A DNA stretch of 64,000 nucleotides. Origin: Sedimentisphaerales bacterium. Lineage in GTDB: Bacteria; Planctomycetota; Phycisphaerae; Sedimentisphaerales; Anaerobacaceae. The DNA lies in the NCBI GenBank assembly GCA_016936075.1, contig JAFGPS010000023.1, positions 1 through 64,000 on the forward strand. The letters are read 5' to 3'. Below, one piece after another: positions 52,213 through 62,300 of the stretch. The first letter of the stretch is position 1. Each line of letters starts with the position of its first letter. The position numbers were made by a program, and so were the translations under genes. A model generated the notes under the pieces. The model searched no databases. It saw only the letters and a list, made by a program, of their open reading frames with translations, and was not told the origin of the DNA.

Positions 52213-53254
52213 GAATCTTTTTCGCTCTCTCTATTGATGCAGGTAGCAAATCAGCTATTTTTTCATACTCGATATCAAGTTGCTCTTCTATCGCATATTT
52301 GCTGTACTTTTTAACAAGTGAAGAACGAATCGGGCTGTTATGAGAATCACTTTCAGCAAGTAAAATTTCAAGTTCTTCGCTAAGAATAAAATCCAATAAT
52401 TTTTTAGCCGTTTCCGGGTGAGGTGCATTTTTTATTAACGCCGCTGTATTTGGAATAGCAAGCGGTCCCTTATCGCCCTGATTGAGAAAATTCAATGCAA
52501 CCGGATTGCCATTTCTCTGTGCGGCATATACATCGTCAGTATCGGTAAAACAAATATCAGCCTGACCAGTACTTACCCATCTAACCGCCGTGCTGTTTCC
52601 GGAAACCAGTTCAATTTCATTAGCTTTTAAACCTTTTAGAATTTCTATCACTTTATCTTCGCCGTAATGTGCGAACCAGCTTGCCACATCTCCGCCAGTC
52701 GTTCCGAAAGAAGGAGTTGCCATTGCGATACGGCCTTTCCACTTGCTATCGAGACAATCTTCCAGGGACTTCGGAGCTTCCTGAGCGGAAATTTTATTTG
52801 TGTTATAAGCAATAACTCTCACACGTAGTCCGAAAGCATGCCACCTATTCAATTTATCCTTATATAATTGCGGCCAGTCTTTTGTCACTTCGCTTTCATA
52901 AGGAGCTAACAAGCCTTCATTTGCAAGCTGTATCGTATAAAATATTTCTCCAGACCAGAAAACATCAGCAACTGGGTTCGATGATTCTGCTCTTAATTTG
53001 TTTACAAGCCCCACTGTTTTGCTTGCTTCTGTATCGTAGCGATCACGTACTTTTATACCGGTTTGCTCTTCGAATCGCCTTATTATAGGCTCGGCAAACT
53101 CCTGGTCTACCGAACAATACAGAACAACTTCATTACTTGCGGAATTTTGCTTTTTGCATGAGGTTAATATTAAAAAAAGTGATAAACAGCAAAGCGTATA
53201 TAATATAAATGATAAGCTTTGCTGTACCGTTGTTTTTTTCCTCATTTCCTGCAT
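52202..53254 (-). CDS. ABC transporter binding lipoprotein, iron(III)-type
   Basis: The 350-residue protein has a lipobox (FLILTSC, Cys33) and a family 1 solute-binding domain like the iron(III) binding proteins FbpA/FutA: VVLYCSVDQEFAEPIIRRFEEQTGI near 44, VADVFWSGEIFYTIQLANEGL, KWKGRIAMATPSFGTTGGDVA near 173 and KLLDFILSEELEILLAESD near 287. It should deliver Fe3+ or a similar small ligand to the permease encoded 11 bases into its own end. No ATPase gene is adjacent, but a UgpC-type one ends the run. Ligand is inferred from family. Confidence 0.85.
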   Translation of the reverse strand: MQEMRKKTTVQQSLSFILYTLCCLSLFLILTSCKKQNSASNEVVLYCSVDQEFAEPIIRRFEEQTGIKVRDRYDTEASKTVGLVNKLRAESSNPVADVFWSGEIFYTIQLANEGLLAPYESEVTKDWPQLYKDKLNRWHAFGLRVRVIAYNTNKISAQEAPKSLEDCLDSKWKGRIAMATPSFGTTGGDVASWFAHYGEDKVIEILKGLKANEIELVSGNSTAVRWVSTGQADICFTDTDDVYAAQRNGNPVALNFLNQGDKGPLAIPNTAALIKNAPHPETAKKLLDFILSEELEILLAESDSHNSPIRSSLVKKYSKYAIEEQLDIEYEKIADLLPASIERAKKILEK

Positions 53255-53280
53255 TCCCTTACCTTTTATATAATGTTTCC

Positions 53281-54978
53281 TTACTCTTCTACTTCCGAAT
53301 CACCTGTAGCCGGGAAGTTTTGTTCAATATTACCAAAATATGATTTTATCGCTTCTTCATATCTTCGTGGAATTTCATTTTCACTAATTGCTTCGGCCGC
53401 GTTGTCACGTCCAGTCTGAATTACCTCTGATAAATCACGTTTGGTTTCGCCTTCAACTTGAATATCTTTAAAATACCAGCTTGCGATTATTGGTCCCTGC
53501 TGAGGTGGTCTGTTAATAATATCTTTTTTTGTGTCATAATCCCCCTCATCATCTGTAGGTCTTGTTCCTGTGCCCATTCCGGGACCGCCAGTACCATTAC
53601 CAACACGACTTGTGTCACCTTCATCCCATGGCCCCTGACCATTACCAAGCCCCTGTCCCATTCCCTGTCCGAGAGAGCCGATAGCTCTTGCAATTTCATT
53701 CAGACTTGCTTCGGTGAGCATCATTTGCTGCTGTAGTGCTTCAAGGCCATCCAACTGCTCGATTGCATCAGATAATTCATCCCCAGTTGACATACCTGCT
53801 CCACCTCCCATGCCGCTTCCGGCCATAGCGTTTGCCATTTGTGAAAGTTTATCACGTGCCATCTTCGAAGCGGCGGCTTTATTCATTAGGTCCTCGATTT
53901 GGTCAGAACTCAAACCCTGCTTTTGTAAAGCTTCCTTAAGCTCTTTTTTACCCATTTTTGCAAGTTCTTTGTCTAATCCCATCGATTCGAGCTCTTTCTC
54001 GAATTCGTCGCTTTGTTTGGCTAAGTCTTCAAGAGCCTTGGATAAAGCCTGCATTTGTTCAGATAATTTCTTTTTCTGCTCATCTGAGAGTTTATCTTCT
54101 TTTATTTCATTCTGCATTTGCTTGAGCAATGCAGAAGCCTGGCCGAAATTTCCTTTTGCCAGTTCCATTCTTAATTTCGAAGAAAAAGAATCGGGAGAAC
54201 CTTTTAACTGCTTGAGCATTTGCTGCATCATTTTCATCGAAGCAAGTGTTTCACTTTTTTGCATATTCTTTACTTTTTCGGAAAGGTCACCCAATTGGCG
54301 TATGGCATCCCTTTTAACCTCTTCCGGTTTTGCACCCTCGGGTAACTGGCTTAATTTGCCGAGAGCTTCAGCAATATTGGGATCATTTATCTTTTTCATT
54401 TGAATTTTGACTGAGGCAGTAGCTTCTTTTACCTTCGACTCTGCATCTTCTTTCTGTTTTGCAGCCTGATTCTCTTTATTTCTCCTATTTTGGATTCCAA
54501 GAAGGTCTTTTTGCGGCATAAACGCAAATAATAACACAACAATCAGCCATAATGTACTCGTATAAGCCCAGCCCTTAGAAAGCTTTATGGGAAAATGACC
54601 ATGTAAATTCATGGATTCGGCCTTGTTTAAAGCTTCTTTGCAAGCCGCCTCGGAAAATGCGTCATGGTTATCCGAAATTTTTAAAGCTGTACTGAAACGC
54701 TCTTTGAGCCCCATTCTTTGGTCTAATAGAAGTGAAATTTGCAGCTTACTGGGCTGCTTATAAAACCAGATGGCAAAAATAGCGGTCGCTACAAAGAGTA
54801 AAAATCCAATCAAAGTGTTTGAATTTATTACCTCCAAAGCCAGGAGTTTTTCAGTCATAACCGCAATTATCGCTATAACTCCTGCTATAATAAGGATTTG
54901 CCCCGCGTATTTCAGCAGAAGGTTTATACTGCACCTAACCCAAACCGCATGAATGTTTTTTTCAAAAATTTTAAGCAT
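53281..54978 (-). CDS. DUF4175-like membrane protein with long coiled coil
   Basis: The 565-residue protein has helices near 22-40, 53-72 and 138-155, with SLLLDQRMGLKERFSTALKI near 85 between them, as in DUF4175-type proteins. A long Lys, Glu, Gln and Met-rich coiled coil covers about 175-400, followed by a Gly-Met-rich flexible part (GLGQGMGQGLGNGQG) and a short C-terminal domain. AAGGAGAG precedes the ATG. It is the first gene of the 13-gene run, 26 bases before the binding protein. Such proteins often accompany MoxR/VWA sets in planctomycetes; function unknown. Confidence 0.75.
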   Translation of the reverse strand: MLKIFEKNIHAVWVRCSINLLLKYAGQILIIAGVIAIIAVMTEKLLALEVINSNTLIGFLLFVATAIFAIWFYKQPSKLQISLLLDQRMGLKERFSTALKISDNHDAFSEAACKEALNKAESMNLHGHFPIKLSKGWAYTSTLWLIVVLLFAFMPQKDLLGIQNRRNKENQAAKQKEDAESKVKEATASVKIQMKKINDPNIAEALGKLSQLPEGAKPEEVKRDAIRQLGDLSEKVKNMQKSETLASMKMMQQMLKQLKGSPDSFSSKLRMELAKGNFGQASALLKQMQNEIKEDKLSDEQKKKLSEQMQALSKALEDLAKQSDEFEKELESMGLDKELAKMGKKELKEALQKQGLSSDQIEDLMNKAAASKMARDKLSQMANAMAGSGMGGGAGMSTGDELSDAIEQLDGLEALQQQMMLTEASLNEIARAIGSLGQGMGQGLGNGQGPWDEGDTSRVGNGTGGPGMGTGTRPTDDEGDYDTKKDIINRPPQQGPIIASWYFKDIQVEGETKRDLSEVIQTGRDNAAEAISENEIPRRYEEAIKSYFGNIEQNFPATGDSEVEE

Positions 54979-55234
54979 GATTCTCTCCTTATTGGGATTT
55001 CATAGCTTTAACTTCACTTTTCTCAACAATTGATCCCTTAGCTGAGATATTAGTATAGACGGTTTAGTCTTGAAAAAGTTACGAAAAATCCCTCTTTTTT
55101 ACTTAAAATTTACATAAATTATCAATTTTTCGTCTCGACTGAGCTTGCCAAAGTCCGTTAGCATCCATATTTAGCTCGCTCAAAGCAAAGGCGCTAAACA
55201 TTATTCACTATTTATATCATTAACAAAATCTTGC

Positions 55235-56539
55235 TCATTTTTCAATAATAAAAGTTATATCATAAGGAGAATTACTATTGCCTTTAGCCTGTTCTTTGCC
55301 GCCATCGTCTATCTTATCTTCTCCAACACTGTACACAATAAAACCTTTATCAAGTTTTTTATAACGCAATCCTTTACCATCAAACGGATCAAGAGGAACT
55401 TCATTAAAACAATCTCCAATAAGCTCTTCAAGAGAATCAGGTAATCTCTTATTTTTCAATCGAAACCTTTCTATAGCAAGTGCTATCTGGCAAGCACGAA
55501 GCTTCGCTATATTATTTATTTCTTCAGAAAATGATTTTGTGTGATTCGGGTAAACCGCTTTGAAAAATAAACGATTCCTTGAAATGCGTTGAACTTCATT
55601 TCCAATCTTTTGAACTTCCTGCATACGTTTATCTAAAGGCAGCTTTCCTGCTTCTATATATTTTTTCATAAAATCAAAATAAAACATAGCATTTCTCCTG
55701 GTAATTCCAAGCGCATTATATAATGAATAAATTAAGCCTTGAGATTGATTATTGTTTTTTTGATTATTTGTATTATCATACAATATTATTGAATTACACA
55801 ACTCTCCCATAAATCCATATGACAATCCCGAAAGATTCTGTTTTTCTGTAATTTCCTTAAAAAGTTTTTCAAGTTGTTCTTCATTGAAATCAACTCGATT
55901 AACAATCCTCTCAAGCGTCGAAACAGTAGTTTCCTGACCAATAATATTAACTAATTGACAAACTATGTATGGATATTTTGTTACTGAATCTGCAATATTC
56001 AGACTCGCTATTATCGATTCAGCCGCTGCTTGAGCATTATTATTTTCAGCATATAAGAGAGCTTCGATATTAAGTAATTTAACCATTTTGACAACATCAA
56101 TAACTTTCGGAGATTGTCCAGGATTTGCGGGATACCTGCTATATTGCAATAGCGAGGCTTTATGCAATAAATCGAGTGAAACATGATTATCATTAATATA
56201 ATCAGAAACAGCATTAACGATTTCACCTGATAAAAGTTCTGTTCGAGCGGGTAATTTTGCCTTACCACTAATAGGTATTAGATCATAATCATTTGGTTCT
56301 TTATGTTTTGTTGCCGCATCCAAAATAAGAATAGCCGCATTTTCAGCCGTTTCAGGGATAGCGTATAACTGTTCCAATTCTTCGATAGTTACAGGATAAC
56401 CTTCTGCTTTGAGTATATCTAACTGGGATTTATATTGGTTTTGTGAATTAAATCGGAAAGCTAAAAATAAGACTATAAGAATAATAAAAAATATGATTAA
56501 TAGATATGAGAATTTAAACCTTATTTTCTTTTCGCTCAT
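55235..56539 (-). CDS. Membrane-anchored protein with pseudopilin-like tail, paralogue A
   Basis: The 434-residue protein has one N-terminal helix (FSYLLIIFFIILIVLFLAF), then an all-helical domain (AAILILDAATKH, VKLLNIEALLYAENN) and a C-terminal segment LPDSLEELIGDCFNEVPLDP, FDGKGLRYKKLDKGFIVYSVG and EDKIDDGGK. That tail is like the end of type II secretion pseudopilins and is common in planctomycete proteins of unknown role. The gene is a tandem paralogue of the next one upstream. It should sit in the inner membrane with the domain outside. Confidence 0.75.
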   Translation of the reverse strand: MSEKKIRFKFSYLLIIFFIILIVLFLAFRFNSQNQYKSQLDILKAEGYPVTIEELEQLYAIPETAENAAILILDAATKHKEPNDYDLIPISGKAKLPARTELLSGEIVNAVSDYINDNHVSLDLLHKASLLQYSRYPANPGQSPKVIDVVKMVKLLNIEALLYAENNNAQAAAESIIASLNIADSVTKYPYIVCQLVNIIGQETTVSTLERIVNRVDFNEEQLEKLFKEITEKQNLSGLSYGFMGELCNSIILYDNTNNQKNNNQSQGLIYSLYNALGITRRNAMFYFDFMKKYIEAGKLPLDKRMQEVQKIGNEVQRISRNRLFFKAVYPNHTKSFSEEINNIAKLRACQIALAIERFRLKNKRLPDSLEELIGDCFNEVPLDPFDGKGLRYKKLDKGFIVYSVGEDKIDDGGKEQAKGNSNSPYDITFIIEK

Positions 56540-56661
56540 TTTTAATATCTCTCTAATAATGTATGTGAATAAGAATCGCAGATGAGTTATTTAAAATTCA
56601 TCATCCACTCGTAATTACATTAAACTGATATTCACTTTTTATAAAACTAACAAAATCTCGC

Positions 56662-58029
56662 TCATTTCTCAATAATAAAAGTAATATCATAAGTAGAATC
56701 GCTTTTATCTCTGGGATATTCTTTGCCGCCATCGTCTATCTGGTCTTCGCCAATACTATAAACCACAAATCCCCTATCCAGTTTCTTATATCGTATTTCT
56801 TTCCCATCATACGGATCCAATGGAATTGAATCGAGATAATCTGGAACAATTTCTTCAAGAGACTCGGGCAATTTATTATTCGCTAATCTATATCGCTCAA
56901 TCGCTAATGCAGTTTGGGTGATCCTTAGCTCAGCAATATTTCTTAAATCTAATATTATCATACGTCCAAATGAAGGCGCGAAACGACGCAACAACACATG
57001 CTTGCTCAAAATTGAGTTAATTTCTGAATCGAGAGCTTTAGATGCCTCTATACGCTGATGTGCAGGAAGATTATAAGCTTTTATTACATCATCTGTAATT
57101 TTTAAAAGAATTATTGCATCGCTATCGTTAATTCCTATTGCCTTATAAATAGAAAGAATCGGTGGAAATGCAAATAATACAGGATCTTTGACAGGATCAA
57201 AATAACTTGATTTGGGATGCATTATCATATCCATAGTCATGATACGTTGACCCAAAATAGCATTTAAAATGCCACGAACCAGTTCCGCTTTTTCACAATC
57301 ATTTATAAGTTCAATCAATTGCTCGTCTGATAAACTCGTTTTATTAATGACATATTCTAAAACAGAAATAGCTTTTCTCTGAAAAGCGTTTCTGTTTGAT
57401 TGCGAACCGAATGTAGGTTCTTTATTCAGCGATCCTGCAACACCAAATATAGATTTTATTGATTTAAAAGCAATATCCGGATTATTATTTTCAGCAGCGT
57501 AGACCGCTTCGAGTTGCAATAATATTGTATATTTTTGAATTTGATTAAGAGGTGGTAGTGGTACTCCTTGCCCAAGTCTGTAATCTGCGAGATAGCGGCC
57601 ATGTTCTAATCCAACTGTTTTATGCAATAATTCAAGGCACTTCTGATTGCTATCAAGATATTGTGAAATAATCTCCTTTGTTTCTTCGTTCATTGATTCG
57701 GTTCTGGAGGGAAGCTCTGCTTTGCCAATAACCGGAAGCAATTTTTCGTCATTTGGCAAATTGTAATATTGGAGTGCATTTAAAATATAAGTTGCGGAAT
57801 TTTGTTCATCAAGAGGCATTAAATACCACTGGTTCAATTCCTCAAAAGTAACTGGATACCCGGCCGCACGCGAAGCTTCAAGCCTGGACGACAGAGTTCT
57901 ATTCGAATTGATTCTATAAAAAGCGAATGCGAATATTCCAATAAATAGCAAAAATAGTAAAATATTGATTAATTTATATTTCCTGCTTTTCGCTTTATTT
58001 TTATTATCATTTTCCACTTCTATATCCAT
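56662..58029 (-). CDS. Membrane-anchored protein with pseudopilin-like tail, paralogue B
   Basis: This protein (about 455 residues from the ATG at 58029; a TTG at 58041 is an alternative) has the same plan as its neighbour: one N-terminal helix, a helical domain with TYILNALQYYNLPND and LEAVYAAENNNPDIA, and the tail LPESLEELVPDYLDS-like, here with IPLDPYDGKEIRYKKLDRGF and GEDQIDDGGKEY. The two end with the same TYDITFIIEK or YDITFIIEK. They probably arose by duplication. I know no function. Confidence 0.73.
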   Translation of the reverse strand: MDIEVENDNKNKAKSRKYKLINILLFLLFIGIFAFAFYRINSNRTLSSRLEASRAAGYPVTFEELNQWYLMPLDEQNSATYILNALQYYNLPNDEKLLPVIGKAELPSRTESMNEETKEIISQYLDSNQKCLELLHKTVGLEHGRYLADYRLGQGVPLPPLNQIQKYTILLQLEAVYAAENNNPDIAFKSIKSIFGVAGSLNKEPTFGSQSNRNAFQRKAISVLEYVINKTSLSDEQLIELINDCEKAELVRGILNAILGQRIMTMDMIMHPKSSYFDPVKDPVLFAFPPILSIYKAIGINDSDAIILLKITDDVIKAYNLPAHQRIEASKALDSEINSILSKHVLLRRFAPSFGRMIILDLRNIAELRITQTALAIERYRLANNKLPESLEEIVPDYLDSIPLDPYDGKEIRYKKLDRGFVVYSIGEDQIDDGGKEYPRDKSDSTYDITFIIEK

Positions 58030-58227
58030 TTTAATACTCAACTGTAAACCATGTTCCTATATTTGATATTCCATGATTAATTAAGTCGCTCTGAGGGAGT
58101 GTTTTGTTAATATATTTTTGCATTCCTTCGCATGTCGGAAACAAATTTCTTTTCGCCAGTCATAAAATCTCCTAAATTATATTTGGACTGATTTTAAATT
58201 ATCTCCGCGATAATGCAAGAATAAAAA

Positions 58228-58276
58228 GGAATGAATTGGTGGGCTAATGTCGCCATGACGGCCAGGTCCGCCCACC
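58228..58276 (-). terminator. Hairpin with T-rich tail just after the epimerase stop
   Basis: On the minus strand GGTGGGC (58276-58270) starts at the last base of the stop codon and pairs perfectly with GCCCACC (58244-58238) across 25 bases. It is followed by AATTCATTCCTTTTTATTC. This is a plausible terminator for the epimerase gene. GGTGGGC...GCCCACC pairs are also common as dispersed repeats in related genomes, so it may be one of those. Confidence 0.5.
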
Positions 58277-59214
58277 TACACGTAATTTTTGCTATACCAT
58301 TCTATTGCTGTTTGTAATCCCTGCTCGAAAGAAACGACTGGTTTAAAACCTATGAGTTCTGTCGCGGCAGTTATATCTGCAAGCGAATGTTTTACATCTC
58401 CGGCACGTTCGGCGACATAATTTGGTTTGACGTTTTTGCCAAGAGACTTATTAATCATTTCAATAATCTGGTTGACTGTCACTGCTTCGCCGCAGGCAAT
58501 GTTAACTACTTGTCCGCTGGTTTTTGGTGCCCTTGCGGCTAATAAATTCGCTTCAACTACATTATCAATATATGTAAAGTCCCTGCTTTGTTCGCCGTCA
58601 CCGTAGATAGTTGGCGATTCATCTTTCAATATAGATGTCACGAAAGCCGGTATAGCCGCTGCATACTGGCTTTTCGGGTCCTGCTGAGGGCCGAATACGT
58701 TGAAGTATCGAAGTGCTATTGTTTCGAGGCCATATACATTACTGAATACTGAACAATAATATTCACCTACGAGCTTGCCAACTGCATAAGGTGATAGTGG
58801 AGCGGGACACATTGTTTCAACTTTTGGAAGTGTTGGTGTATCGCCGTAAGCAGACGAACTTGCGGCATAAACAAAACGTTTTATACCTGCGTCACGAGCT
58901 GCAAGAAGAAGTGTGAATGTTGCGTCAACACAATGCTGATGAGATGCCGCTGGATCATCGACACTGCGAGGAACTGAAGGCAAAGCTCCTTCATGGAAAA
59001 CTATATCAATATCTTTCATGGCCGCACGAGCGACTTGTTCATCACCCATATCAGCCTCAATAAACTCTATTTTATCAATAATTTCATCAAGATTACTTTT
59101 TCTACCGGTAAGAAGATTATCGACTACCCGCACAAAGCAATTTTGCGAGACAAGTTTTTTGCATATATTCGAGCCGATAAAACCAGCTCCGCCTGTAACG
59201 AGAAATCTTTCCAT
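58276..59214 (-). CDS. UDP-sugar 4-epimerase (GalE/WbpP-like SDR)
   Basis: The 312-residue SDR protein has GGAGFIGSNICKKL at 8-21 for NAD, FHEGALPSVPRSVDDP near 73, VYAASSSAYGD near 117, SPYAVGKLVGEYYCSVF near 142 with the Tyr-X3-Lys pair, and ALRYFNVFGPQQDPKSQYAA near 170. This is the WbpP/GalE group that exchanges UDP-GlcNAc and UDP-GalNAc or UDP-glucose and UDP-galactose. It probably feeds surface glycan synthesis. It stands alone on the minus strand, divergent from the large glycosidase gene. Confidence 0.88.
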   Translation of the reverse strand: MERFLVTGGAGFIGSNICKKLVSQNCFVRVVDNLLTGRKSNLDEIIDKIEFIEADMGDEQVARAAMKDIDIVFHEGALPSVPRSVDDPAASHQHCVDATFTLLLAARDAGIKRFVYAASSSAYGDTPTLPKVETMCPAPLSPYAVGKLVGEYYCSVFSNVYGLETIALRYFNVFGPQQDPKSQYAAAIPAFVTSILKDESPTIYGDGEQSRDFTYIDNVVEANLLAARAPKTSGQVVNIACGEAVTVNQIIEMINKSLGKNVKPNYVAERAGDVKHSLADITAATELIGFKPVVSFEQGLQTAIEWYSKNYV

Positions 59215-59388
59215 AATAAAGTCCCAAAAACACTTAAAACCATGAAATTAGCATATCCTGTCAAACTATCTTCTTTTTATACAAGATTTGTACCAATTTG
59301 GGAAGTAAATTTTATGAGCTTTTCAATCTTAGAAATATAGCTTGGTTATTTGATGTAAATTTGATAATATAATTTATAGTAAGATGTT

Positions 59389-62300
59389 ATGAAAAATATG
59401 ACCAAAATGATTCTTATTATAATTGCTTTTCTAACTTGTACAGTTTCTCCCTTTGTACGGGCTGATTATCCTATTATGTCACAGCACTATGCGGCTGATC
59501 CTACAGCAGTTGAGTGGGATAGCCGGCTATATGTATATTGCTCAAACGATGAAGAGAATACAGAAGATAGCGGCTATATCATGGATTCCATCGTTTGTTT
59601 CTCGACCAATGACCTGAAAAACTGGACGGACCATGGAGTAGTTTTCGATGCTGATGAATTGTCTTCATGGTATTCAGGAACCGCATGGGCTCCCTGTATT
59701 GTAAAAAACCATAACCAACTCTATCTGTATTTTGGAGATGCATACTGGGGTATTGGAGTGGTAACGAGTACTTCGCCAACCGGACCTTTTACTGCTCCCA
59801 AAAATGATTTGGTCGTAAAACGTGATAGTATTTCAGGTGGTACTCCCGGCGCAAATAGTACATGGCTATTCGATCCCGGCGTATTTGTCGATGATGATGA
59901 TACAGTCCATATGTATTTTGGAGGCGAAGGTGCAAATCAGGCACGTTATATCGAGCTTAATTCAAATATGTACGATGCTATAGGTTCAGCAGTACCAATC
60001 AATTTCCCTGACTTCTTCGAAGCATCGCATATGCACAAATACAACGGCGTATATTATTATTCCTACGCGGATAATTACTATAGTGACTATACCAATCCAA
60101 CGCCAACCCCCGGTTCGCAAATCGCTTATATGACAAGTAACAGCCCTGCCGGACCATTTACATATCAAGGCGTAGCCCTTGGCCCACCTCCTGATAATTA
60201 TGGAAATAATAATCATCATACATTTTTTACATATCAGGGACAATGGTATTGTGTGTATCATAATCGATATCAGGCAACACAGGATGGAGTTTCGACCACA
60301 GAGCATCGGAACATATGCCTGGATAGACTTTATTATAATCAAGACGGAACAATACAAAAAGTTATTCCGACTGCTAACGGCTTAACTCAATTAAAGTCAC
60401 TTGACCCTTTCGTGCGAGTTGAAGCAGAAACAATTGCCAAGCAGAGTGGTATTGAAACCGAATCATGCTCCGAAGGCGGCATGAATGTCACCTCTATTGA
60501 AAATGGCGATTGGATACTTGTACGAGGTGTCGATTTTGGAACAGATGCAAATAGTTTTGGTGCGCAAGTTGCCAGTGAAAATTATAGCGGAAGCATCGAA
60601 TTACGTCTGGATAGCCTCAATGGGACTGTGATTGGAACGTGTTTTGTTCCCAATACAGGCGGTGTTCAAAAATGGACAATGGCGTATTGCTCTATTAATG
60701 AAGCTTCTGGAGTTCATGATCTTTACCTGAAATTCAAGGGCGGACGAGAGAGCAACGTTTTCAATATAAACTGGTGGCAACTCAATATCTATTCTAATAC
60801 AACGTTTGAGAATATTGAAATCGATGCCTCTGAAACTCACCAGACTATCGAAGGTATGGGCGGAGCGATATGTTTTTATAACGGCTGGTTCACTGCTCAT
60901 CCATATAAAGATGAAATTTTTGACCTTGCTTTCAGCGGCCTGAATCTTTCAATGCTAAGAATTGGAAACTGGTGGCGAGGTGTTGACGGTGAAGATACTG
61001 CTATTTATGAAATAGTCGAAGCCGCTAATCAGAGCTTAGGTCATTCAGTGCCTATTCTGATAAGTTCATGGTCACCTCCTGCCTATTTAAAGAGTAATGG
61101 TGAAGTAGCAAACGGCGGTACATTAATTAAAAAAAATGGTTATTATGATTACGAAGGATTTGCCGATTACTGGCACGATTCGATTCAGGACTATATTGCA
61201 CACGGTGTCACTCCTACATGGATTGGAATTCAGAATGAACCGGACTGGACGGCTGATTATGATTCCTGCAGGTTTGACCCGACTGAGGGACAGTATGCGA
61301 GTTTTGGTCTCGCACAGGATGCGGTTTATCAGAAACTGCAAATAAATATGATTTCCCCTCCAAAGTTGCTTGGTCCCGAATGCGTCGGTCTTTGGGGTAA
61401 CGCAGCCGGACTGAAAAATTATATGTCAAACATGAATGCTGATACATTCTATGGAATTGCTCACCATCTCTACGGCGGCAGTACGGACGGAACTCCCGAT
61501 GGCTACAATCCTGCATTCAATACAGTACTGAACACGACAAATACTCTCTTCCCGGATAAGCCGATATTTATGACTGAATTCGGCGATATAGGCGGCTTGA
61601 TTTCATGTGCAAATTTGATTCATAATTCCTTAGCTATCGAGCAGGTGAGCGGATACAACCACTGGAGTTTGATGTGGCCGGGTGAGATAGGATTGATCGA
61701 AATTGAGTTTCCATGGGGATCAGGTGACTGGACAAATCCAAAAGGCTACTGGCTCAATCCTTCGTACTGGTCGATGAAACATTACTCTTATTTCATCCAG
61801 CCTGGATATATTCGGGTAACAACCAACTCCAGTAATACCGACCTTCTAACATCATCGTACCTTTCGCCGGACAATAATCGAATGGTTACAGTTATAATCA
61901 ATCGCAGTAAAGAATCTCCGGCTGTAGTTACATTTGATGTAAATGACTTTGACTATGCTTATTCGCATATATACCAAAGTACAGAAACTAATCATTTCGA
62001 GTCTCTCGGCAGTCTTCACAGCTCTCAGTTTACTGCGGCAGTTTCATCTATTACTACAATTGTTCTGGATAAAGAAGTTGTGGTCGGTCAGGCCGGTAAT
62101 CCGAGTCCAGTAGATGGTGCAGCAGAAATTCCTTCTAATATCACACTAAGCTGGACACCTGGAGCAAATGCCACAAGTCATGCGGTATATTTAGGAACAG
62201 ATTGTAACACAGTAGCACTTGCAACACCTTCTTCGCCTGAATATCAGGGGACAGTTACTACATCAAGTTTTATAACGTCAGGCCTTTCTTCCAATACTAC

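Noticed and set aside
53714-54403. Long plus-strand open frame of 229 codons
   Set aside because: It is antisense to the coiled-coil part of the DUF4175-like gene; Lys/Glu-rich helices give Ser/Phe-rich antisense frames without stops.
59215-59388. Promoters for the epimerase and glycosidase genes
   Set aside because: Several TATAAT-like boxes exist but none has a matching -35 box at 16-18 bases, so no promoter is claimed.
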